Of a DNA stretch of 64,000 nucleotides, positions 52,041-58,613 are shown in pieces (positions within the stretch are counted from its first letter, which is position 1; each line of letters begins with the position of its first letter). The stretch comes from Dyadobacter sp. CY323 (GTDB lineage: Bacteria; Bacteroidota; Bacteroidia; Cytophagales; Spirosomataceae): positions 25,527-89,526 of the forward strand of contig NZ_JAJUXH010000016.1 of NCBI RefSeq assembly GCF_021390245.1. The letters run 5' to 3'. The position numbers and the translations under genes are program-made. Below the pieces are notes generated by a model. The model had not been told where the DNA came from and searched no databases. It saw nothing but the letters and a program-made list of their open reading frames with translations.

Positions 52041-52925
52041 ATGAACAACAACGAAAAGATTTCACGGAAATCATTCATCAAAGCAAGTGCGTTTGCACTG
52101 GCTGTTCCTATGCTTTCAAAGTTCAGCTGGGAAACGAAAGCAACTTCGAAAATTGGCCTGCAACTCTATACACTCAGGAATGACATATCAAAAGATTTGG
52201 TAGGTACACTGAAAAAGGTTGCTGCAATCGGCTATAAAGAGGTTGAGCTTTTTGGATACTCAAACGGAAAGTTTTTTGGTAAAACCCCGAAGGAGTTTAA
52301 AAAGATATTGAATGATCTGGGATTGGATCCGGTAAGTGGGCATTATGGCGCGGGAGTTGAGAACAAAACGGCTGTTGGGACGCTAAGTAAAGGTTGGCAG
52401 CAGGCTATTGATGATGCGGCGGAAATCGGACAGAAATATGCCGTTTGTGCCTATCTCACAGACTCAGAGAGGAAGACGATCGATCAGTATAAGGGTTATG
52501 TCGATTTGTTCAATAAGTCTGGTGAAATCGCTAAAAAAGCAGGGCTGCAGTTCGGTTATCATAATCATGATTTTGAGTTTAAGAAAATTGATGGTCAGTT
52601 ACCTTACGATGTCATCGCTTCTGCTGATCCAAAGCTTGTGAAGCTGGAACTTGATCTTTACTGGATTGTAAAAGCTGGAATGGATCCTGTGGACTTGTTT
52701 AAAAAACATCCGGGACGTTTTCCATTGTGGCACGTGAAGGATATGGATAAAACGGATCAATCTTTCGCCGAGGTAGGAACGGGCTCCATTGATTTCGCCA
52801 AGATTTTTGCCGCAAGAAAAACAGCTGGTCTTACTCACTTCTTCGTAGAGCAGGATGTTGCAAAGCGTCCGGCGATTGAAGCGATTGATATCAGCTTTAA
52901 GAACGTGACCAAAATGAAGGTATAG
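52041..52925 (+). CDS. Sugar phosphate isomerase/epimerase-family TIM-barrel protein, exported
   Basis: The 294-residue protein has an AP-endonuclease-2/xylose-isomerase-like TIM barrel: IGLQLYTLRNDISKDLVGTLKKVAAIGYKEVELFG near the start, AGLQFGYHNHDFEF, LVKLELDLYWIVKAGMDPVDLF and HVKDMDKT with metal-binding histidines and acidic residues, ending with THFFVEQD. The N-terminus MNNNEKISRKSFIKASAFALAVPM resembles a Tat signal but carries RK instead of RR, so Tat export is plausible but unproven. Such proteins are often part of exported sugar-oxidation sets in Bacteroidota. Sits 30 bp after the esterase gene. Confidence 0.88.
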   Translation: MNNNEKISRKSFIKASAFALAVPMLSKFSWETKATSKIGLQLYTLRNDISKDLVGTLKKVAAIGYKEVELFGYSNGKFFGKTPKEFKKILNDLGLDPVSGHYGAGVENKTAVGTLSKGWQQAIDDAAEIGQKYAVCAYLTDSERKTIDQYKGYVDLFNKSGEIAKKAGLQFGYHNHDFEFKKIDGQLPYDVIASADPKLVKLELDLYWIVKAGMDPVDLFKKHPGRFPLWHVKDMDKTDQSFAEVGTGSIDFAKIFAARKTAGLTHFFVEQDVAKRPAIEAIDISFKNVTKMKV

Positions 52926-52930
52926 AAAAA

Positions 52931-52959
52931 AAGACCCGGCCGCATAGCAGCCGGGTCTT
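52931..52959. terminator. Bidirectional terminator between isomerase and atpH
   Basis: AAGACCCGGC (52931-52940) pairs perfectly with GCCGGGTCTT (52950-52959) around a 9-nt loop. On the minus strand it is followed by a T-run from the A-tract at 52925-52932, so it ends the ATP synthase operon; on the plus strand it lies 6 bp after the isomerase stop. Confidence 0.85.
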
Positions 52960-52982
52960 CCAAATTATGCAGATAAAAAATT

Positions 52983-53519
52983 TCAGTTGGTTAACTGTAA
53001 TTTAAGTTCATTGAGTCGGCTGCGAAGTGAAGCGTCAACCTGACGATCTTCAATCGTGAGCACATATCCTCCAATTAAGTTCGGATCAATTTTCTCAGCA
53101 AGCTGGACTTTTTTTCCAGTTGCAGAAACCACCATTTCATTGAATTGTTGGCGAAGTTCCTCAGTTAATGGCGTAGTCGTTACAACCGTTGCTTTCTGAA
53201 TTCCTTGATTAAGATTATATGCTTTAATAAATTCAGCAGCAATCTCATCCAGAATTGATTCTCTGTTTTTTCTCGAAATGATCAGGAAAATAGCAAATGA
53301 AATCGGGTTAACACGAGCTTCGAAAAGCGATTTCAGAATACCGGCTTTCTTTTCGTGACGTACAACCGGGCTTTTCAAAGCGAGCATCAGGCCTCTGTTG
53401 CTATCCGCCGTATCTTTAAATAAGAGCATATCCTGATAAACAGCTTCCAGAACATTCTGTTCTTTTGCGAGGTCTATCAACGATTTTGCATATCTGGCAG
53501 CTACTATACTTACTGACAT
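52983..53519 (-). CDS. atpH: F-type ATP synthase subunit delta
   Basis: The 178-residue protein is the peripheral-stalk delta subunit linking F1 to the b dimer. It starts VSIVAARYAKSLIDLAKEQNVLEAVYQDMLLF and carries the family C-terminal pattern VQLAEKIDPNLIGGYVLTIEDRQVDASLRSRLNELK. It is the last gene before the terminator at 52931; atpA and atpG, the usual next genes, are not here. Fifteen bp follow atpF. Confidence 0.94.
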   Translation of the reverse strand: MSVSIVAARYAKSLIDLAKEQNVLEAVYQDMLLFKDTADSNRGLMLALKSPVVRHEKKAGILKSLFEARVNPISFAIFLIISRKNRESILDEIAAEFIKAYNLNQGIQKATVVTTTPLTEELRQQFNEMVVSATGKKVQLAEKIDPNLIGGYVLTIEDRQVDASLRSRLNELKLQLTN

Positions 53520-53534
53520 TGGAAGTTCGGTTTT

Positions 53535-54029
53535 TTAATTAAGACGAGCGGACGAAGCGAGTTCTGCGATCAATTGTTCCTGAGCTTCCTTATCTTTCAA
53601 TTCGCGGTGCAATACTTTTTCAGCGATTTCGAGCGAAAGTACAGCAACTTCTTTCCTGATTTTGGAAACGGCCAGGGCCTGTTCGTTGCGGATCGCGTCA
53701 CGTGCACTATCGATCATTTTCTGAGCTTCCACAGCCGCTTTATCTTTTGATTCGGCAATGGTACGATCTGCTGCGTCTTTTGCTTCACGCAAGATCTGGT
53801 CTCTTACTGCATTAGCTTCTGCGATCAGCTTTTCGTTGTCCGATTTTAACTGAACCATTTCAGCTCTTGTTCTTTCAGCGAGGTCCAATGCGCCCTGAAT
53901 TTCGTTTTCACGATCTTTAAGACCTTTGATAATCGGTTTCCAGGCAAATTTTGCAAGGATAAAAACGACCAGCAAGAATACTACAAGCATCCAGAAAATC
54001 AGACCTGGGTTTGGAGTAAGCAATGACAT
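53535..54029 (-). CDS. atpF: F-type ATP synthase subunit b
   Basis: The 164-residue protein has one N-terminal membrane helix (PGLIFWMLVVFLLVVFILAKFAW) followed by a long charged coiled coil (KPIIKGLKDRENEIQGALDLAERTRAEMVQLKSDNE onward) typical of the b subunit. It joins the F0 a/c ring to F1 through delta. A 138-bp gap with a perfect hairpin precedes it, after atpE, which is longer than the other gaps in this operon. Confidence 0.95.
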   Translation of the reverse strand: MSLLTPNPGLIFWMLVVFLLVVFILAKFAWKPIIKGLKDRENEIQGALDLAERTRAEMVQLKSDNEKLIAEANAVRDQILREAKDAADRTIAESKDKAAVEAQKMIDSARDAIRNEQALAVSKIRKEVAVLSLEIAEKVLHRELKDKEAQEQLIAELASSARLN

Positions 54030-54082
54030 AATATTGAATGAGTTAAGTGTAAGTAGTAAGTTTTTCTCTTTTTATTAAAATT

Positions 54083-54107
54083 TCGTGGAAGCCTAGTGCT
54101 TCCACGA
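54083..54107 (-). promoter_or_regulatory. Perfect hairpin between atpE and atpF
   Basis: TCGTGGAAGC (54083-54092) and GCTTCCACGA (54098-54107) form a perfect 10-bp stem with a 5-nt loop in the atpE-atpF gap. In the minus-strand transcript no U-run follows, so it is unlikely to be a full terminator; an mRNA-processing or stabilising element is more likely. Confidence 0.7.
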
Positions 54108-54167
54108 TCGTTTTCTTTTACTGCCCGGCCTAATGCGTAGGAAGTAAGGACTTAGTCCAATGTTCTG

Positions 54168-54431
54168 TTAAAGCTTGAACGAGATAAGCAGACAGATTAC
54201 CGCTGCAAATAGCGCTACCGCCTCAATAAGAGCCGCGATGATAAGCATAGCAGTTTGGATTGCACCAGCAGCTTCTGGCTGACGAGCGATACCTTCAACT
54301 GCGCTTCCACCGATTTTACCAATACCAAGACCTGCACCGATAGCAGCAAGACCAGCACCGATAGCAGCACCGAAAACCGCTAGGCCTGCGCCACTTTGTT
54401 CAGCAGCCTGAAGTAAGATTTGAAGCAACAT
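54168..54431 (-). CDS. atpE: F-type ATP synthase subunit c
   Basis: The 87-residue protein is the rotor-ring proteolipid: two helices joined by the polar loop EGIARQPEA, with the essential carboxylate Glu in MLIIAALIEAVALFA of the second helix. The first helix is rich in glycine (GAAIGAGLAAIGAGLGIGKIGG), needed for ring packing. The Glu is followed by Ala rather than the Ser/Thr of sodium-binding rings, so proton coupling is likely. The first hydrophobic leader is MLLQILLQAAEQSGAGLAV. Confidence 0.96.
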   Translation of the reverse strand: MLLQILLQAAEQSGAGLAVFGAAIGAGLAAIGAGLGIGKIGGSAVEGIARQPEAAGAIQTAMLIIAALIEAVALFAAVICLLISFKL

Positions 54432-54477
54432 AATTGTGTTTGTTTTAAAATATAATTAATAAAAAAGAGATTCAGAA

Positions 54478-55572
54478 TCAATGTCCGTGATCGGCGTGGC
54501 TATGTTCTTCGATAGCGCTTCCGATGTACATGGACGACAACAGGGTAAAGATAAATGCTTGTATAAATGCTACCATGATTTCAATGAAGTTCAGGAATAA
54601 TGCGAACAATGAAATGACAGGTGCAATGACAATGCTTTGGAAAATGAATATTAGTCCAAAAAGACTTAAAAGGATAATGTGACCAGCTGTCATGTTTGCA
54701 AACAACCGGACCATCAATGAGAAGGGCTTCATAAAAACACCTACGATCTCAACCGGAATCATGATCAGCAATAATGGGGCGGGTACGCCGGTTGGTTTTA
54801 CAAGGTGCTTGTAATAATGACCATTTGCATTCAAATGAACTACAATGAAGGTCAATACTGCCAGCGTCATGGTCACCGCGATATTTCCGGTCAGGTTGGC
54901 AGATCCTGGGAGAAGACCCAGAATGTTGTTAATCAGGATAAAGAAGAAAAGCGTCAGCAGATAAGGTAGGTATTTTTCATATTTGGGGCCAACATTTGGC
55001 TTCACTACATCGTCGCGGATGAAGAGGATAATCACCTCCATTGCAGACTGAAATCCTTTCGGAGCCTTGCCTTTATTGTTTTTATAAAATCCTGCAATGC
55101 TGGTGAAAACAAGGATGAGGATCACCGCGCTTAATAACATGGAAGCGACGTTCTTGGTGATCGAAAAATCGTATATTTTTCTCGATTCGTCAACCGGAAC
55201 GATCTGCTCGGAATCACCATGAACCAGGTGATATCCATTGTATTCGTGATGTTCGTTGTGGAAATTAGCGGAGGAGAAAACCTCAATACCGCGATCAGCG
55301 GAGTAAAGAATAACGGGTAGCGGAATCACAACACCATGAGTAAATTCCCATTCGTGAGAATCAGCAATGTGGTGCATGATCATCTCGCCGATATTGAACT
55401 TTTTCTCAGACTCTTCAAGATTATGTTCAATTTTATGCTCTTTCTCATTGATGCTTTCAGTCACCTTTTCAGCCTCGTGCTGCGTAGGCTCATCAGCCTT
55501 TGAAGGCGTGTTCAAAAAGCATGTTGCCGCAACCAGGGCAATAGTAAAAAACTGTCTCAGATGGGTACGCAT
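54478..55572 (-). CDS. atpB: F-type ATP synthase subunit a
   Basis: The 364-residue inner-membrane subunit forms the proton half-channels against the c ring. The catalytic Arg region is SLMVRLFANMTAGHIILL, and the C-terminal helices FLNFIEIMVAFIQAFIFTLLSSMYIG follow the family. It is longer than the roughly 270-residue standard because it has a signal-like N-terminus (MRTHLRQFFTIALVAATCFL) and a His/Glu-rich extramembrane stretch (NIGEMIMHHIADSHEWEF ... FHNEHHEYNGYHLVHGD), as usual in Bacteroidota. The C-terminus is EEHSHADHGH. Precedes atpE by 46 bp. Confidence 0.95.
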   Translation of the reverse strand: MRTHLRQFFTIALVAATCFLNTPSKADEPTQHEAEKVTESINEKEHKIEHNLEESEKKFNIGEMIMHHIADSHEWEFTHGVVIPLPVILYSADRGIEVFSSANFHNEHHEYNGYHLVHGDSEQIVPVDESRKIYDFSITKNVASMLLSAVILILVFTSIAGFYKNNKGKAPKGFQSAMEVIILFIRDDVVKPNVGPKYEKYLPYLLTLFFFILINNILGLLPGSANLTGNIAVTMTLAVLTFIVVHLNANGHYYKHLVKPTGVPAPLLLIMIPVEIVGVFMKPFSLMVRLFANMTAGHIILLSLFGLIFIFQSIVIAPVISLFALFLNFIEIMVAFIQAFIFTLLSSMYIGSAIEEHSHADHGH

Positions 55573-55596
55573 ATGTGCTTGAAATACTAGGCTTTG

Positions 55597-55956
55597 TCAA
55601 TCGCGGCGCAAGTTACGATACAAACCATATATTTCAAAGCATGTATAAAATAAATAGAGTGCAAAAAAGTTGACAACAAATAGGAATGAATTAGTTAGCC
55701 CATTATATAAAAATAGCCCGATGAAAAGAAGGCTCAATATGATGCGTCCGACGATCGAGGAAATGTAAAATGTGACAAATTTCTCACGGTTGTTTCTTAA
55801 GCCGAATTCCATGAGTCTGTGGACGAAGAATGACAACCCGAAATAGAACATCAGGATATACCATATATAAGGATGGAGGAACGAACCGACACCAAAGTGC
55901 TGAACAAGGAAAAATACAATTCCCAAAAGAATCGTGGCGATCAGGGTACGGAGCAT
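55597..55956 (-). CDS. Small membrane protein in the ATP synthase operon
   Basis: The 119-residue protein has about four hydrophobic helices (LIATILLGIVFFLVQHFG, YIWYILMFYFGLSFFV, IVGRIILSLLFIGLFLYNGL, FLFVVNFFALYLFYTCFEIYGLY) and a basic C-terminus RNLRRD. By position, between the AtpZ-type gene and atpB, it plays the place of the second AtpI-like factor that assists c-ring assembly, but I recognise no family motif. Gaps to neighbours are 24 and 19 bp. Confidence 0.7.
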   Translation of the reverse strand: MLRTLIATILLGIVFFLVQHFGVGSFLHPYIWYILMFYFGLSFFVHRLMEFGLRNNREKFVTFYISSIVGRIILSLLFIGLFLYNGLTNSFLFVVNFFALYLFYTCFEIYGLYRNLRRD

Positions 55957-55975
55957 CCTAAATGGTTAAAGTGGA

Positions 55976-56224
55976 TTATTGTTTGGTGAAGCTTTTAATC
56001 AGCATGTATAAGGAACCTGCAATCGAAAGCAAAGAAAGGACTAGTGTCCATACCGGAACCTTATTCGACTGCCATTCATCGAGCTTATAACCTGCGTAGG
56101 TAAAGACCAGAATGGTGCCCAGCATTTGCATAGCCAACCCGGAATATTTCAGAAAGCCCGACGGGATATTTTTGCCCGGGACTTTGCCGGTCGGATTGCC
56201 GGTATTTGTGTTGTCATCTTTCAT
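55976..56224 (-). CDS. AtpZ/AtpI-family protein
   Basis: The 82-residue protein has a polar N-terminus (MKDDNTNTGNPTGKVPGKN) and two membrane helices: YSGLAMQMLGTILVFTYAGYKLDEW and VPVWTLVLSLLSIAGSLYMLIKSF. The LAMQMxGT...G..LDEW pattern is the AtpZ/AtpI signature; such proteins support Mg2+ supply or c-ring assembly for F-ATPases. It is the first gene of the ATP synthase operon, divergent from the SprE gene, with 134 bp between the start codons. Confidence 0.9.
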   Translation of the reverse strand: MKDDNTNTGNPTGKVPGKNIPSGFLKYSGLAMQMLGTILVFTYAGYKLDEWQSNKVPVWTLVLSLLSIAGSLYMLIKSFTKQ

Positions 56225-56311
56225 TCACACGACGCAGAATATTGGGGTAAAATTGCTCCAAATTTTACAAATGGCATTATCTTCGATACGTATTTATTGA
56301 AAATACCGTTT

Positions 56312-56319
56312 TAGTTTTG
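56312..56319 (+). promoter_or_regulatory. Candidate -7 box for the SprE gene
   Basis: TAGTTTTG exactly matches TAnnTTTG and is followed by C as commonly seen. It overlaps the TTG (56317) that could be read as a start codon, so transcription from it would begin after that TTG and would favour GTG 56359. Confidence 0.4.
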
Positions 56320-56358
56320 CTTATAACAAGATACAAGACCATCCCTAAAGTCATTTTT

Positions 56359-58563
56359 GTGATCGAAAGCTTTGCCTCCCATATCCTAAAAGCTGCACTA
56401 TATCTCACAATCATCTATATACTGACTAGCTGCTCGCAGTTCAGTTCAAGACCGGGTGCGGTCAATTTCCATAATGTCTCGGCAAGATATAATGCTTATT
56501 TCATGGCGGAACAGGATATGCTCGAGGCGGAATTTGAAATGAAAAAGGCATATAAAGAAGACTATAATCAGTTACTTCCGATTTTGTTGCCCATGGATTC
56601 CGTTTTGTCGCTGCCGGTAAAACCCAAATTGCAGGATGCCATTAAGAAATCTTCCATCGTTGCTGAAAAGCATCAGAACAGTAAGTGGCTGGATAACAGT
56701 TACATTATTTTAGGGAAATCAAGATTGTACCTGGGTGAATGGGCGGACGGATTGGAGGCATTGCGTTATGTATATGCAAATGGACGCGACGAAAACGATA
56801 AGAACGATGCGCTGATTTTGTTAATGCGGGCATACATTGTCAGGAAGGATTATTCCAACGCGTTGGGTGTTGCGGAATACCTCAGCCAACAGCCACTTGA
56901 TAAAGGTTCTGTCAGGGATTTTTATCTTACCAAAGCATATCTGCACCAGCAGAACGGCGAGTACCTTACCTCAGTCGCCATTCTGGAAGAAACCTTCCCG
57001 GTTTTAAAGAAATCACGAGAAACAGCCCGTATCCATTTTGCAGCCGCTCAAATGTATGACCGGCTAGGACAATATGCATTAGCCAATAAGCATTACCGCA
57101 GTGTAAGGAAAAACCGTCCCGATTACGATCTGGGCTTTTATTCTTCCATGAACTCGCTGCAAAACGAGGTGGTTCTAAACCCCAAAAAGGACCTGAGCGC
57201 AATCGGCTTTGACCGAATGTTGCGGGACCGGAAAAATGATGACCTGCGCGACCGTGTGTATTTTACAATGGGTCTTTTGGCAGAGCACCGGAAGCAAATT
57301 CCGGAAGCGCTCGGTTACCTTCAAAAATCTGCCGCTGCATCGAAAGGTAATATGCAGCAAAAGGCGCATACCTATTTACAGCTTGCGCGGATCAATTACG
57401 AATCGCTTGAAAATTTTGAGGTATCCAAAGCTTATTATGACAGCGCGCTGGCGATCTTACCAAAAGAAGCTCCCGAATATGCATTGGTAGCCGACCGGAA
57501 AAGGGCCCTGGATAATTTTGTGAATGAGTATACGGTAGTCACGACAGAGGATAGTCTGCAACAGCTGGCCCGGATGAATCCCGCCGCATTGGATAACCGC
57601 ATTGATGCGATTATTGAACAAAAAGAAAAACAGAGGATCGAGGAAGAGGAGCAGGCGAAAAAGGCTTTGATGGCTTCTTTGAATGTAAATCCGCAGAATG
57701 TAGGAAATCCGTTGATGAGCGGAAATGAACGCAGGTGGGAACTATATGATCCGGCTTTGATCAATCAGGGAAAAATTGACTTCAAAAGAACCTGGGGAAA
57801 TCGCCCGCTGGAAGACGATTGGCGCCGCAGCAGCCGTCCATTGCGGACATTGACAAGTAGTAATGGAGGTACTTCCGGGGATTCGGCAAATGTTGCAGCA
57901 GCATCGGTTTCTGTGGACAATGGGTTGAAAAAAGGTACTGTCGAATGGCAGCAGGTCCATGACCAGCTCAAAGCGAAGATTCCGTTGACTGATGCTCAGT
58001 TTGCTGAGTCGCAGAGTAAAAAGGAGGATGCGCTTTATAATTTGGGGAAGATTTACCGGTTTGATTTAAAAGAATCTCAACGGGCAATCACAACGTTTGA
58101 ACGCGTCTTGGCCGATTTTCCCAAAACACAATACAAAGACGAAATTTACTATTTGCTTTATCTGAGCTACGAAGATGAGAACCAGATCAGAGCTTCCTGG
58201 AAAAATAAATTGCTGATTGAATATCCAAATTCAACTTATGCCAGACTTGTCAATAAAGTGACCGATGCAGCTGGGAATACTGGTAATCCAGTTAAAGAAT
58301 ACGAGGCTGTGTATCAACTGTATACGGACGGTAATTTCACCAAAGCGCTCGAAGACATTGAACGGAACCTGCCGGGTTATAAAGGAACGATGATTGAAGA
58401 TAAATTCGCTTTGCTTCGCGTGTTCCTGATCGGTAAAGTGCGAGGGAAGGAAGCTTATTCACAGGCTATTACAGAGTTTATGCGGCTTTATCCTGCCAGC
58501 GTATATCTGCCCCGGCTCAAAGAAATGCAGGAATTGAATAGCCTGTCAATGGGCAAAAGATAA
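56359..58563 (+). CDS. sprE: T9SS periplasmic lipoprotein SprE/PorW-like, TPR protein
   Basis: The 734-residue lipoprotein begins with a hydrophobic signal and lipobox (IIYILTSCSQFSS) and continues with the family opening VNFHNVSARYNAYFMAEQDMLEAE, followed by helical TPR-like repeats (for example DNSYIILGKSRLYLGEWADGLEALRYVY, ALGVAEYLSQQPLDKGS, TARIHFAAAQMYDRLGQYALANKHY) and a charged middle (EEEEQAKKALMASL). SprE/PorW is needed for type IX secretion and gliding motility, where it connects the PorK/N ring to the motor and translocon. GTG 56359 is preferred over TTG 56317, which sits in the -7 box. PBP1A follows after 50 bp. Confidence 0.87.
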   Translation: MIESFASHILKAALYLTIIYILTSCSQFSSRPGAVNFHNVSARYNAYFMAEQDMLEAEFEMKKAYKEDYNQLLPILLPMDSVLSLPVKPKLQDAIKKSSIVAEKHQNSKWLDNSYIILGKSRLYLGEWADGLEALRYVYANGRDENDKNDALILLMRAYIVRKDYSNALGVAEYLSQQPLDKGSVRDFYLTKAYLHQQNGEYLTSVAILEETFPVLKKSRETARIHFAAAQMYDRLGQYALANKHYRSVRKNRPDYDLGFYSSMNSLQNEVVLNPKKDLSAIGFDRMLRDRKNDDLRDRVYFTMGLLAEHRKQIPEALGYLQKSAAASKGNMQQKAHTYLQLARINYESLENFEVSKAYYDSALAILPKEAPEYALVADRKRALDNFVNEYTVVTTEDSLQQLARMNPAALDNRIDAIIEQKEKQRIEEEEQAKKALMASLNVNPQNVGNPLMSGNERRWELYDPALINQGKIDFKRTWGNRPLEDDWRRSSRPLRTLTSSNGGTSGDSANVAAASVSVDNGLKKGTVEWQQVHDQLKAKIPLTDAQFAESQSKKEDALYNLGKIYRFDLKESQRAITTFERVLADFPKTQYKDEIYYLLYLSYEDENQIRASWKNKLLIEYPNSTYARLVNKVTDAAGNTGNPVKEYEAVYQLYTDGNFTKALEDIERNLPGYKGTMIEDKFALLRVFLIGKVRGKEAYSQAITEFMRLYPASVYLPRLKEMQELNSLSMGKR

Positions 58564-58576
58564 TTGCCCGAAATTG

Positions 58577-58584
58577 TATCTTTG
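58577..58584 (+). promoter_or_regulatory. Candidate -7 box before the PBP1A gene
   Basis: TATCTTTG exactly matches TAnnTTTG, 29 bp before the PBP1A ATG and just after the SprE stop. No TTTG is present at the -33 position, so it may be a weak internal promoter. Confidence 0.4.
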
Positions 58585-58613
58585 TTAGATTAGTATCAAA
58601 CAACCCCACATTT

